From Acetivibrio straminisolvens JCM 21531 (GTDB lineage Bacteria; Bacillota; Clostridia; Acetivibrionales; Acetivibrionaceae), in assembly GCF_000521465.1 (NCBI RefSeq), contig NZ_BAVR01000039.1:1-35878 (forward strand): a stretch of 35,878 nt of DNA, written 5' to 3'. The notes below the pieces were generated by a model that was given only the letters and a program-made list of their open reading frames with translations, did no database searches and was not told the DNA's origin. The position numbers were made by a program, and so were the translations under genes. Shown one piece after another: positions 1 to 7,951 of the stretch. Numbering within the stretch: position 1 is the stretch's first letter; each line of letters opens with the position of its first letter.

Positions 1-1592
1 CAAGGTGCAACTGTCACCGGAAAGGCCAGAATGGCCATTTTCCGGCATGTTGCTTTCGATAGAACTGTCAGTGTTATCACTGGCGGTTTTTTTATTTTTA
101 CCAGGTCCAGGACCTTTCCCTGTACCGTCAAAATGTCCATGTCGATCTTATCTTCATATACAGTCACACGTTCAACGAACACCTGGATGGCAGTCTTCTG
201 CTGTTCAGGTGTCATTTCTTTTATGTTCCTATACCTGGCCAGGAAAGCATATATCTGTTCCCTGGTCAAAGAATGTGACTGCTGCTGCAGCTTCGCTTCT
301 TCGATCCGGATCATAAGCTGGGCCTTTGACGCTTCCAGTTCGTCCATCTTCGCTTTCATTGATTCGTGGAACATGCCCTTGGCGATGGCGTTCACTATAT
401 TGGAAATCTCAAATTCCACTGTTTGAAGCTGCTTTTCATATTTCTTGATCATTTCCGGGATCTCTGTATTCCGGGAAGCTGCGTGATTGTATATCATATC
501 TGTGGCCGATTCGATTACTTCATCACAGAACAAATTATCATAAAGGGCGTCGATGACCTTCTGTTCAACGAAATCCTTATTGATCGGCTTCATATCACAG
601 GTCCGTTTCGACTTCCTGGCGCTGCATTCATAATAACTGTACACGGTTTTATTCCGGCCCATCCTGGCCCGCTTGCCGGTCATGGCAGCGCCACACTTGC
701 CGCAAAAGATACGGCCGGACAAAATATACACGGCTTTCGCAGAATATGCGCCACTGGCGCGCTTATTGGCTTCCAATCTCTTTTTCACCCTTTCCCAAAG
801 TTCCTGGGAAACTATGGCCGGACATCCTCCGGGGATCCGGATAATTTCATCATCGGGCTTCAATTTATGGCCATTCCGCTTCCCGTTTATCTTGTTATAA
901 ACCTTATTGAACACAAAAACACCGATATACTTTTCATTCGATAGCAGATCATGAATACTATTCTTCCCGAATGACTTTCCCGCCTTCGTCTTATAGCCTT
1001 TCGCGTTCAGCGCGTCAATGATCGCACTGTACCCTTTCCCATCAGCGAACATTTCAAAGATCATCCGGACGGCTTCTGCTTCCCATTCGTTGATCACATA
1101 TGATTTATCAGGGCCGACATCGAAACCCAGCGGAGGGATCCCGCCGGTGTGCTTGCACTGGTACGCTGTTTCCTTCATGCCCTTCATTACTTCACGGGAA
1201 AGGTTCTTGCTGTAATATTCGGCCATGCCTTCCAGGACACTTTCCAGGATAATCGATTCGGGACTGTCATCCAGGTTTTCAAGGACCGATATCAACCGGA
1301 CGCCGCACTTCTTCAAATGGCGCTTATAGTATGCACTGTCAAAGCGATCCCTGCTGAACCGGTCCAGTTTATGGACGATCACGGCCTGAAACATTCCTGT
1401 TTCTGCGTCCTTCATCATGTCCAGGAACTGCGGCCGCTGGTCCGTCGTGGCCGACTTCGCTTCATCGGCGTATATCCTTATTATGTTTATTCCTTCCCTG
1501 GCAGCGAAATCTTTTATGGCCCTGACCTGGGCGTCGATCGATTCTTCACGCTGGTTGTCGCTGCTGTATCTTGCGTATATTACGGCATTCAA
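1..1592 (-). CDS. Large serine recombinase (phage integrase), 3' end cut by window edge
   Basis: Integrates and excises the phage genome by serine-nucleophile strand exchange. Translated from a TTG start at 1592 with a strong GGGGGTGATC ribosome binding site just upstream, it begins NAVIYARYSSDNQREES, the resolvase N-terminal domain with the catalytic Ser in YSS. A recombinase domain follows (GIPPLGFDVGPDKSYVI...). Next come a zinc ribbon (IFCGKCGAAMTGKR ... YYECSARKSKRTC) and a long coiled coil with Lys/Glu-rich heptads, ending in the conserved FVERVTVYEDKI. The frame stays open to base 1 (530 codons). If the right window edge is joined to the left edge, it continues 28 codons and stops at 35794-35796. 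It is transcribed away from the early operon and downstream of the repressor. The family call is secure; the true C-terminus depends on circularity. Confidence 0.93.
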   Translation of the reverse strand, partial: MNAVIYARYSSDNQREESIDAQVRAIKDFAAREGINIIRIYADEAKSATTDQRPQFLDMMKDAETGMFQAVIVHKLDRFSRDRFDSAYYKRHLKKCGVRLISVLENLDDSPESIILESVLEGMAEYYSKNLSREVMKGMKETAYQCKHTGGIPPLGFDVGPDKSYVINEWEAEAVRMIFEMFADGKGYSAIIDALNAKGYKTKAGKSFGKNSIHDLLSNEKYIGVFVFNKVYNKINGKRNGHKLKPDDEIIRIPGGCPAIVSQELWERVKKRLEANKRASGAYSAKAVYILSGRIFCGKCGAAMTGKRARMGRNKTVYSYYECSARKSKRTCDMKPINKDFVEQKVIDALYDNLFCDEVIESATDMIYNHAASRNTEIPEMIKKYEKQLQTVEFEISNIVNAIAKGMFHESMKAKMDELEASKAQLMIRIEEAKLQQQSHSLTREQIYAFLARYRNIKEMTPEQQKTAIQVFVERVTVYEDKIDMDILTVQGKVLDLVKIKKPPVITLTVLSKATCRKMAILAFPVTVAP

Positions 1593-1614
1593 TGGATCAC
1601 CCCCTGGCTATCCA

Positions 1615-2025
1615 TCAAAGGACGTAATTCTGGACAGGACTATTTTCTTGAATAGCAGCCACAAAATTATTCAGCTTCGATATTTCTAAATTGGACACCC
1701 AGAATGCGATCATCTTCTGCAGGCCATCAGATCCTATGTAATTGATGACCATATACATTTTCCAAAAGCCTGACTGATCTTTCGGTGCCGGTGCGTTGGT
1801 GTGCTGATATCTTGTCATAAAGTCGTTTTCAGGAATTACATCGATGGACTGGATCTGTGATAATGACATGCTGGCCTGGGCCTGCGGCTTGACTTGGCGG
1901 ATGATAAGAAGGTCATTTTCTTTTATAAGGTCACATGCAAAATTCTGATTGAAGCCTGGTAAACCTATATAATACATGGCCCTGCCCTGCGGTTGTTCAG
2001 GTCCTTTTTTCTTATTAAAAAACAT
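1615..2025 (-). CDS. Hypothetical protein between repressor and recombinase
   Basis: 136-residue soluble protein starting MFFNKKKGPEQPQG. It has a mixed alpha/beta character with alternating hydrophobic strands (AMYYIGLPGF, DLLIIRQVK, MYMVINYIG, KMIAFWVS) and a C-terminal helix, suggesting a small beta-barrel or PH-like fold, but no catalytic motif is recognisable. It lies 15 nt downstream of the repressor gene and 22 nt upstream of the recombinase start, so all three probably share one lysogenic transcript. Function unknown. Confidence 0.75.
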   Translation of the reverse strand: MFFNKKKGPEQPQGRAMYYIGLPGFNQNFACDLIKENDLLIIRQVKPQAQASMSLSQIQSIDVIPENDFMTRYQHTNAPAPKDQSGFWKMYMVINYIGSDGLQKMIAFWVSNLEISKLNNFVAAIQENSPVQNYVL

Positions 2026-2040
2026 AATACCATCCTTCCT

Positions 2041-2430
2041 TTACTTCGATTCTTCTTCCAGCTTGTAAGCATAGGACATAAGCTGGACGCGCCTTTTAAC
2101 ATCCAACTGCTTGAAGATCCGGAGCAGTTCAATTTCCTGTTCTGACAGTTCACGTTCGACACCATTCTTGATCATAACCGGTGCGTGTACGTTCTGAATT
2201 ACATTGCTGTTCTGAATATTAGTGGCAATAGTCTTCGGTCCTTCGCCTGTCAATAAATATTCGGTTGTCACGCCAAAGTAATCAGCAACTTTTTTTAGGG
2301 TGGCCGGCCGCGGTTCTGCACCGTTCTTCCATCCATTCGTTGTGGACGATGACAGGCCCAGTTCTTCGGCCAATTTCGTCACCGATATGCCTTTTTCTGC
2401 GCATAGCTTCTGGACTTGATCAAAAAACAT
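2041..2430 (-). CDS. XRE-family transcriptional repressor (CI-like)
   Basis: 129 residues. The N-terminal ~65 residues form a classic HTH_3 domain (LCAEKGISVTKLAEELGLSS, then STTNGWKNGAEPRPATLKKVADYFGVTTEYLLTG). An Asn/Val-rich linker and a helical C-terminal segment (LSEQEIELLRIFKQLDVKRRVQLMSYAYKLEEE), probably for oligomerisation, follow. It has no LexA/CI-type Ser-Lys protease domain, so induction would not be by RecA-stimulated self-cleavage. It faces the early operon across a 212-bp control region with repeated operator-like sites, as expected for the lysogeny repressor. Confidence 0.9.
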   Translation of the reverse strand: MFFDQVQKLCAEKGISVTKLAEELGLSSSTTNGWKNGAEPRPATLKKVADYFGVTTEYLLTGEGPKTIATNIQNSNVIQNVHAPVMIKNGVERELSEQEIELLRIFKQLDVKRRVQLMSYAYKLEEESK

Positions 2431-2450
2431 CCTTCTTCCCCCTAAATTTT

Positions 2451-2628
2451 ACTGAACAAAAGAGAATTTAACTATTGACAACCGAAGAAAACCGAATTAT
2501 AATGAGAGTGACCGAACAAAAGTGAATAAAAAACACACCCAATGAAATTCGCTTTTCATCGGTTTCGGTATAGTTATATTTATGTTCGCCACTACAATTA
2601 TATAACTAAACCGAACAAAAATCAAGTA
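2451..2628. promoter_or_regulatory. Operator-like repeat array in the lysis/lysogeny control region
   Basis: Five copies of a ~19-bp site resembling ACCGAACAAAAGTGAATAA lie between the repressor and the first early gene. They are at 2451-2469 (ACTGAACAAAAGAGAATTT), 2481-2499 (ACCGAAGAAAACCGAATTA), 2511-2529, 2545-2563 (inverted) and 2610-2628 (ACCGAACAAAAATCAAGTA). The first three start exactly 30 bp apart, about three helical turns, which would place bound repressor on one DNA face. The second copy fills most of the spacer of the consensus promoter at 2475-2503. Assignment to the neighbouring XRE repressor is inferred from position. Confidence 0.7.
2475..2503 (+). promoter_or_regulatory. Early (PR-like) sigma-A promoter
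   Basis: TTGACA at 2475-2480 and TATAAT at 2498-2503 with a 17-bp spacer, matching both consensus hexamers. It reads toward the excisionase-like and early genes. The spacer coincides with an operator-like repeat, so repressor binding would occlude RNA polymerase. The -10 region ATTATAAT is self-complementary and also gives a TATAAT on the minus strand, but no good minus-strand -35 sits at the right distance, so the repressor's own promoter is not assigned. Confidence 0.8.
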
Positions 2629-2642
2629 AAGGAGGGAAAATT

Positions 2643-2813
2643 GTGGGAAAATATCTGACCTGCGAAGAAGTCGCGCAGAAGTACGGCGTCAAGGTAATCA
2701 CAGTCTGGGCCTGGATCCGTGGAAAGAAACTTCGGGCCATCAAGATCGGCAAGCTGTACCGCATAACACCGCAGGACCTGGCCGAATTCGAAGAATCCAG
2801 AAAAACGAAATAA
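2643..2813 (+). CDS. Excisionase-like helix-turn-helix protein
   Basis: 56 residues from a GTG start preceded by AAAGGAGGG. The sequence reads MGKYLTCEEVAQKYGVKVIT then VWAWIRGKKLRAIKIGKLYR then ITPQDLAEFEES. This is a complete MerR/Xis-type winged HTH (HTH_17 family), with the GKLYRIT wing contacting DNA. As the first gene right of the repressor switch, a role as recombination directionality factor or early regulator is likely; which of the two cannot be told from sequence. Confidence 0.8.
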   Translation: MGKYLTCEEVAQKYGVKVITVWAWIRGKKLRAIKIGKLYRITPQDLAEFEESRKTK

Positions 2814-2827
2814 AGGGATGGTGAGGG

Positions 2828-2998
2828 ATGAAGCTGGACATCGTGAGGATCAGCATTGATCGCAGAAATGGGAAGGAAATCGGTAAGGAGGTTATCGGCC
2901 AGAAGGCCATTGAGGACAAGCAGTTCAAGGAAGGCTGCGTTAGGTTCATGACCGGCCTGTCAATCGATGAAAGCTATCAAATAATCAAGGAGGGTTGA
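2828..2998 (+). CDS. Small hypothetical early protein
   Basis: 56 residues starting MKLDIVRISIDRRNGKEIGK, ending in an amphipathic helix (SIDESYQIIKEG). It lies 14 nt after the HTH gene with the ribosome binding site GGGATGGTGAGGG and ends 2 nt before the next start, so it belongs to the early operon. No recognised domain. Confidence 0.6.
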   Translation: MKLDIVRISIDRRNGKEIGKEVIGQKAIEDKQFKEGCVRFMTGLSIDESYQIIKEG

Positions 2999-3000
2999 AA

Positions 3001-3453
3001 ATGTCAGAAGTATCAAGGTGTAAGCGCTGCGGAAGGACACTGAAAAATCCGGTATATGTTGAAGTCGGATATGGCAAAGTGTGCGCAGCAAAAGAAGGAA
3101 TTGTGGTCCATAAAGGCGACAAAGGAACGGACCACAACAGGAAGGCGGATATGCTTGGCCCGTGCAATATCGGTCCGGCCATAGTCTGCAGAATGGAAAA
3201 CGGTGAAATGGTGACTAACATTCCCCACAGGATCGTAAGGCACAGCCCGACGGGGTTCGCCTGGGGATATGGAGGAAGCGGCCCTGCTGAACTGGCCCTG
3301 AATGCCCTGTCATGTGTGATCGGTCAGGAACAGGCAGAACCTTTATATCAGAAGTTCAAAGCTGAATTCATCGCTACACTTCCGGAAGCTGGTGGCACCA
3401 TCAGTGTTCAGGCCGTTAAAGAATGGGCCAGAGAACACGGCGCCAGGGTATAG
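3001..3453 (+). CDS. DUF6011/DUF6166-like zinc-binding protein
   Basis: 150 residues from ATG 3001, preceded by AAGGAGG. The N-terminus has CKRCGRTLKNPVYVEVGYGKVC, a CxxC plus distal Cys pattern typical of small phage proteins with a DUF6011-type zinc site. The middle contains GFAWGYGGSGPAELALNAL, the hallmark of DUF6166-type domains. A helical C-terminus follows. Function unknown; such proteins are common in early regions of Firmicute prophages. Family names are given from memory of the motifs. Confidence 0.65.
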   Translation: MSEVSRCKRCGRTLKNPVYVEVGYGKVCAAKEGIVVHKGDKGTDHNRKADMLGPCNIGPAIVCRMENGEMVTNIPHRIVRHSPTGFAWGYGGSGPAELALNALSCVIGQEQAEPLYQKFKAEFIATLPEAGGTISVQAVKEWAREHGARV

Positions 3454-3478
3454 ACGAAGATCAAAGGGGGTGCGATGT

Positions 3479-3870
3479 GTGAGGAACAAAGGAAACCGTC
3501 AGACATGCGTCAAATGCGGAAAGTCCTGGAACGTCAGCAGCCAGGCGAAGATCCCATCTTCCGGTTATGTATGCCCGCACTGTACAGGCAAGAAGAACCG
3601 CCAGAATGACAGACCTATAAAGAGGACAAGCCTGTCGGGTGGTTCAAGAAAAATATCGCATACATAATCGCAGCACTTGCAGGGTTCACCCTTGTGCCTG
3701 CAGCTATCGAAGCAGCCTACAAGGAACGCGGTTACTTCGGAATCGGCGGCGAATACCTGCTTCCACTTCTGTTCGTTCTGATCGTCGCTGTTGTGTCGGA
3801 AGCCAGGGACATGTTCCAGGAGTTCGTGGCCACACTGAATGAATCAGGGGGTGAAAGCTATGAAGAATAA
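3479..3870 (+). CDS. Zinc-ribbon membrane protein, apparently frameshifted
   Basis: From a GTG start after AAAGGGGGTG the protein begins MRNKGNRQTCVKCGKSW and has a second knuckle, VCPHC, forming a rubredoxin-like zinc ribbon. That frame stops at 3667. The -1 frame has no start codon of its own but continues KPVGWFKKNIAYIIAALAG, then a second membrane segment EYLLPLLFVLIVAVVSE, ending at 3870. One missing base near 3605-3650 would join the parts into a 130-residue zinc ribbon plus two-TM protein, matching the indel pattern elsewhere. Two separate genes remain possible. Confidence 0.5.
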
Positions 3871-4009
3871 GCTGCTTCACCTGTCAATCGTTCAGTTATG
3901 CCAGGCCATAAAGGGACTGCTTCTTCTGGGTGAAGACTACATCGTGATTGAGCGCAAAGAAAAAGACTGCTACGCAATCACCACAAAGCGCAGCAGCCAG
4001 AACAATTAA
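3860..4009 (+). CDS. Small hypothetical protein
   Basis: 49 residues (MKNKLLHLSIVQLCQAIKGL then LLLGEDYIVIERKEKDCYAI...). The start overlaps the end of the preceding gene and is preceded by GGGGGTGAAAG. The hydrophobic first half could be a helix packing on a small beta hairpin. No family recognised. Confidence 0.55.
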   Translation: MKNKLLHLSIVQLCQAIKGLLLLGEDYIVIERKEKDCYAITTKRSSQNN

Positions 4010-4011
4010 GT

Positions 4012-4239
4012 ATGAACATTTATGAACCTAAAGAGGTTAAGGAATTGATCGCCGACATGGCTATTGAAATACAGGAGTTAAAAAGAGAACCGGCAAGCGT
4101 GAAGTCCAGCGAAGACATGTGGTTCCGTAATTACCAGGAAGAAAAGAAGAAATATGAGGACCTGAAATCGAAGCTGGAAGCGAAGATCGCTGATCTTGAA
4201 AAGCAGATCGCTGAATACGAAGGGAGGAAAGCAGAATGA
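4012..4239 (+). CDS. Coiled-coil hypothetical protein
   Basis: 75 residues, almost entirely charged helix. Residues ~40-75 (EEKKKYEDLKSKLEAKIADL then EKQIAEYEGRKAE) form clear heptads. It starts 2 nt after the previous stop, and its last codons overlap the nuclease start by ATGA, indicating translational coupling. It may be an accessory subunit of the recombination module, but this is only contextual. Confidence 0.65.
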   Translation: MNIYEPKEVKELIADMAIEIQELKREPASVKSSEDMWFRNYQEEKKKYEDLKSKLEAKIADLEKQIAEYEGRKAE

Positions 4240-5111
4240 TCATCACAAATAAGCTGAACCTTCCTTCCCCGTTCGTAAGCTTTGCGCAGCGGGACTATGT
4301 ATATGAACCGAATGAATACCGTGTCACTTCCCTTCTGAAAGGGATCCGGGAAACCATCCTGGAACGCAGACACCACAAAGAGATCGAACGCGATGTTTCC
4401 GACATGGTGTGGCTGCTGTTCGGAACTGCAGTACACGGGATCCTGGAAAAGCACCAGGAACTTGGCCACGAACTGAAAGAAGAAAGGATCAAGGTGCCGA
4501 TCGGCGATTATATCCTTTCCGGCCAGTTTGACCTTTACAATGACGAAACGAAGATCGTCACTGACTATAAGACAGCTTCCGTCTGGAAGATCATATTCGG
4601 CGACTTTGAAGACTGGCGCCGCCAGATCCTTATATACTGCTTAATGCTTCGAAAGATCGGTTTTGACGCCCAGGGCGGCCAGATAGTGGCTTTCCTGAAA
4701 GACCACAGTAAGCGCGACGCAAAGATCAAGTCAGATTACCCACAATTCCCCGTTCAGGTTGTGAAGTTCAATTTCACTGATGATGACTTCAAGGAATGTG
4801 AAGAATGGCTGCAGGCCAGGTTCGAAGAAATCGCTGCAGCGGAAAAACTTCCGGACGATGAACTTCCAATCTGCACACCTGACGAAAGATTCAATTCCGG
4901 CGATAAATTCGCAGTCATGAAAAAAGGCCGCAAAACCGCCCTTCGTGTCCTTGACAGTATGGAGGAAGCCGAACAGTGGAAGGCAGAAAACGGCGGCGAT
5001 GAAATAGTGATCCGCCCTGGTGAAGACAAGAAATGCCTTGACTACTGCGCAGCATGTGAATTCTGCAGCTATTACAAAGAAAAGGTGGTGCCAAACAGTG
5101 AACGAAAGTAA
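4236..5111 (+). CDS. PD-(D/E)XK superfamily exonuclease (RecB/Cas4-like)
   Basis: 291 residues. The motifs FGTAVHGILEKH (early alpha-helical motif), LSGQFDLYNDE (motif II Asp) and VTDYKTAS (D-x-K catalytic core) are those of phage RecB-type nucleases. Four C-terminal cysteines in CLDYCAACEFC suggest an iron-sulfur or zinc site as in Cas4/AddB relatives. It sits directly before a Rad52/Sak-type annealing protein, with overlapping ends. That is the usual exonuclease plus annealase pair for phage recombination, in which the nuclease makes single-stranded ends. Confidence 0.88.
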   Translation: MIITNKLNLPSPFVSFAQRDYVYEPNEYRVTSLLKGIRETILERRHHKEIERDVSDMVWLLFGTAVHGILEKHQELGHELKEERIKVPIGDYILSGQFDLYNDETKIVTDYKTASVWKIIFGDFEDWRRQILIYCLMLRKIGFDAQGGQIVAFLKDHSKRDAKIKSDYPQFPVQVVKFNFTDDDFKECEEWLQARFEEIAAAEKLPDDELPICTPDERFNSGDKFAVMKKGRKTALRVLDSMEEAEQWKAENGGDEIVIRPGEDKKCLDYCAACEFCSYYKEKVVPNSERK

Positions 5112-5877
5112 AGGACCTGAAATCCGGCTTCTTAATGCCAATGAAATTGATGTCCGCGTCCAGAGTGTCAGCAAAACAAGGAATGGAACCGTGGGCGCGG
5201 TCCTTCTTCTTTACAAGGACGCCCGTGTTGACATGAAGATCCTGGACGAAGTCTTCGGGATCTACGGGTGGAAAAGATCCCATGAACTGATCAACGGGAA
5301 CCTGTTCTGCACTATCAGCATTCGCGACAAAGAAACTGGCGAATGGATATCGAAGCAGGACGTCGGCGTCGAGAGCAACACAGAAAAGGAAAAAGGCCAG
5401 GCTTCCGACGCATTCAAGCGGGCCGGTTTTAACATCGGGATCGGCCGTGAACTTTACACAGCGCCCTTCATATGGGTTGAGTTATCGGAAGACGAATATT
5501 ACACGGAGAATGTCGGCGGAAAGCAGGTCATCCGCGTCAGTCCCAATGTCAAATTCACGGTGGCCGATATCCAGTATTCAGAAGATCGTGTGCTCACTTC
5601 CCTGACGTTGACCGACAAGAACGGGAATGTTCGATTTTCTACCAATGGCACAGCAAAGGCACCCACAGGCCGCACAGGACGCGCTGGCGCGTCAAAGTCT
5701 GCCGGTAATACTAATAAACCACCGGAAGAAAATACACCGGCCAGCGGCCAGCAGGAAGCGCCTGGGGCGATGATCTGTCCTTCATGTGGCGGACCGATCA
5801 GCCAGGCTGAAAAAGAATATTCGATGAAGAAGTACGGCCAGGAAATGTGCAGAGCCTGCCAAAGAAAAGCGAAATAA
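5098..5877 (+). CDS. Rad52/Sak-like single-strand annealing protein
   Basis: 259 residues from a GTG start at 5098, preceded by AAGGTGG and overlapping the nuclease gene. The core IYGWKRSHELINGNLFCTIS ... GQASDAFKRAGFNIGIGREL resembles phage Rad52/Rad22 family annealases (Sak group), which pair complementary single strands. The region after residue ~185 is a low-complexity Gly/Ala/Pro linker. The C-terminus carries a zinc knuckle (CPSCGGPIS ... MCRACQRKAK). It probably works with the upstream nuclease. Family assignment is by motif only. Confidence 0.75.
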   Translation: MNESKGPEIRLLNANEIDVRVQSVSKTRNGTVGAVLLLYKDARVDMKILDEVFGIYGWKRSHELINGNLFCTISIRDKETGEWISKQDVGVESNTEKEKGQASDAFKRAGFNIGIGRELYTAPFIWVELSEDEYYTENVGGKQVIRVSPNVKFTVADIQYSEDRVLTSLTLTDKNGNVRFSTNGTAKAPTGRTGRAGASKSAGNTNKPPEENTPASGQQEAPGAMICPSCGGPISQAEKEYSMKKYGQEMCRACQRKAK

Positions 5878-5908
5878 TGTGAGGCCAAAACAAAGGGGGT
5901 GATCGCTT

Positions 5909-6703
5909 GTGAGTGAAGCAAAAAGGTTCTACTGGCTGAAACTGGACCGGAACTTCTTCAAAAGACATGACATCCGGATCATTGAAGCCCTGGACAATGG
6001 AAAAGGCAAGGAATATGTACTCTTTTATCTGAAAATGCTGGTGGAAAGTATCGATCACGATGGCGCCCTTCGTTTCAGTCAAGCGATCCCCTATGATGAA
6101 CAAATGCTTTCTGTTGTGACAAACACTGACCAGGAAATCGTAAGGCAGGCCATCGACATATTCAAGCGCTATGGCCTAATGGAAATCGAAGAAGATGGCA
6201 CGATTTTCATGACCGGATTTCCGAACATGGTCGGCAGCGAAGCCGACAGCACGGCCAGGGTTCGAAAATACAGGGAAAACATCAAAAAAGCGTTACAATG
6301 TAACACCGATGAAACGACAAGTAACGCCGAAGAAACTTCAAGCAACAAAACTGAAACACAGAGTAAGAGTAAGAGTAAGAGCAAGAGTAAGAAAAAGAGT
6401 AAAGATTCAGAGAAAGAGAAAGAGCCAGAACAGGACCTGTTCGATCGCTTCTGGGCCGTTTATCCGCGAAAGGTTGGTAAAAAGGACGCAGTCAAAGCCT
6501 GGAATAAGCTGAAACCCGATGAAACACTAACCCTTCAAATCATTGAAGGCGTTGAAAGGTGGAAGCTGTCAACCCAGTGGACCAAAGACGGCGGCCAATA
6601 CATACCATACCCGGCAACATTCCTGAACGGTGAGCGGTGGAAAGACGAATGTGATATTGCCGTTACAAAGCCCAGAAGGAATGATCTTGATGAATTCTTC
6701 TGA
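5909..6703 (+). CDS. Phage replisome organizer (DnaD-like initiator)
   Basis: 264 residues, GTG start after AAAGGGGGTGATCGC. The N-terminal domain (FYWLKLDRNFFKRHDIRIIE ... GKEYVLFYLKMLVESIDHDG) is the conserved replisome-organizer N-terminal winged-helix domain. A lysine/serine repeat linker (residues ~150-170) separates it from a C-terminal helical region (DRFWAVYPRKVGKKDAVKAW). Such proteins bind the phage origin and recruit the helicase loader encoded next. No iteron origin was recognised inside the gene. Confidence 0.88.
   Translation: MSEAKRFYWLKLDRNFFKRHDIRIIEALDNGKGKEYVLFYLKMLVESIDHDGALRFSQAIPYDEQMLSVVTNTDQEIVRQAIDIFKRYGLMEIEEDGTIFMTGFPNMVGSEADSTARVRKYRENIKKALQCNTDETTSNAEETSSNKTETQSKSKSKSKSKKKSKDSEKEKEPEQDLFDRFWAVYPRKVGKKDAVKAWNKLKPDETLTLQIIEGVERWKLSTQWTKDGGQYIPYPATFLNGERWKDECDIAVTKPRRNDLDEFF
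6361..6402 (+). repeat. Hexanucleotide microsatellite inside replisome organizer gene
   Basis: Seven consecutive hexamers close to GAGTAA (GAGTAA x3, GAGCAA, GAGTAA, GAAAAA, GAGTAA). In the reading frame they encode alternating Ser and Lys in the interdomain linker; in another frame each would be a TAA stop. Because the unit is 6 bp, gain or loss of units preserves the frame. Confidence 0.9.
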
Positions 6704-6716
6704 TGGGGGTGACACA

Positions 6717-7569
6717 GTGGACGATATTTACAGCATTATTCAAAGCATGGCCAAAAATGTTCAGGCCGCCAATATGGATGATGGCGATTATATAGGAGAA
6801 GATGGACTGCTGGTGTGTGGTAAATGCCACACACCGAAGCAGTACCGGCTGCAGCTTCCCGGTGATGAATCAAAAACCATAGTCGTTCCCATTACCTGCA
6901 AACATCGGCGGGATGAATTAAAGGCCGAAGAAGAACGCCTGGAACGTGAACAGTTCGAACGCCGTGTCAGAGAGATCCGGAAGATCGGTATAAGCGACGC
7001 TGAATTTGAAAGCTGGACCTTCGAAAATGACGACAGGAAGAACCCGAAGCTGTCCGACGCAATGAAGCGGTATGCTGATAACTTCCAGGAAATGAAGGAA
7101 AAGAACCTGGGCCTTCTCTTATATGGGAACGTCGGTACCGGCAAGACCTATTATGCAGCATGTATCGCAAACGCCTGATTGATAAGGGGATCCCGGTGCT
7201 GATGACTAACTTCATCCGCATTATTAACAAAATCCAGACACTTTATACAGAGGACCGGCAACATTATCTGGACGAACTGCAGAAATTTCCGCTGCTGATC
7301 ATCGACGATCTGGGAGCGGAACGCAGTCGGAATTCATGCTTGAACAGGTTTACAACATCATTGACGCCAGATACAGATCCGGACTTCCTCTTATAGTGAC
7401 CACAAATATTGATATTGAACTTATAAAGAACCCGCCTGACATCAGATATGCGAGAATATATGACCGCGTCCTGGAAATGTGCCATCCGGTGAAGGTTGAC
7501 GGAAACAGCCGCCGCCGTGAGGGATTGAAAAAGCAGTTCGCTGAACGTCAGGAATTACTGGGTTTATGA
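6717..7569 (+). CDS. DnaC/IstB-like helicase loader ATPase, two apparent 1-nt deletions
   Basis: Loads the replicative helicase at the phage origin. From GTG 6717 (after GATGGGGGTGACAC) it has an N-terminal zinc-like pair (CGKCHTPKQYRLQL ... CKHRRDEL) and a charged helix. Walker A is GNVGTGKT, Walker B is LLIIDDLGAER, and a sensor-type strand reads LPLIVTTNID. The frame breaks near 7170 (GCC then TGA where one extra C restores ALIDKGIPVLM) and near 7333 (one missing base between AGT and CGG restores SSEFMLEQVYN). With both bases restored the protein is 284 residues, normal for the family. A genuine double pseudogene is possible, but the sequence downstream of each break stays perfectly conserved in character. 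Confidence 0.85.
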
Positions 7570-7582
7570 AAGGGGTGTTATA

Positions 7583-7939
7583 GTGACACGATGGTCAGGT
7601 AAACAGTACAACGCATATATGGCCAGGGCCGGAAAGGCTTCGAAGTACAACAACAAGAAAACGGAAGTCGATGGCCATGTATTCGATAGTAAGGCAGAAG
7701 CCAGAAGATACAATGAACTGAAATTGCTACAGGCAGCAGGTGAAATTATAGGCTTTACTATACAGCCCAGCTTCGTCCTGGAAGAAGGGATCAGATACAG
7801 GCCGGACTTCATGATATGCGGCAAGGATGGTCAGATCTGGGTCGAGGACGTAAAGGGCGTTGAAACAAAGGACTTCAAAATTAAGAAGAAGCTGTGGGAA
7901 GCAAAATTCCCATGGCTGGAACTTCGGATCGTTAAGTAA
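7583..7939 (+). CDS. DUF1064 family protein (putative PD-(D/E)XK-type nuclease)
   Basis: 118 residues from GTG 7583. Motifs: KYNNKKTEVDGHVFDSKAEA near the N-terminus, then RPDFMICGKDGQIWVEDVKG. The E...D...ExK-like arrangement (SKAEA, RPDF, VEDVKG) is that of the DUF1064 family, small phage proteins with a restriction-endonuclease-like fold, often regarded as Holliday-junction or accessory nucleases. It is located in the replication module. The enzymatic role is inferred. Confidence 0.85.
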   Translation: MTRWSGKQYNAYMARAGKASKYNNKKTEVDGHVFDSKAEARRYNELKLLQAAGEIIGFTIQPSFVLEEGIRYRPDFMICGKDGQIWVEDVKGVETKDFKIKKKLWEAKFPWLELRIVK

Positions 7940-7951
7940 GGGGGTGGCCTT

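Noticed and set aside
31..1655. Long plus-strand open frames over the left 1.6 kb
   Set aside because: They are antisense shadows of the serine recombinase, whose minus-strand frame shows all expected domains.
3640..3660. Programmed frameshift at AGAAAAATA joining the zinc ribbon and membrane parts
   Set aside because: The sequence does not fit the X XXY YYZ pattern in the zinc-ribbon frame, and a missing base is more consistent with the rest of the sequence.
7160..7350. Two separate small genes within the DnaC-like region
   Set aside because: The three frames together give one continuous AAA+ loader with Walker A, Walker B and sensor in order, and two single-base additions restore it exactly.
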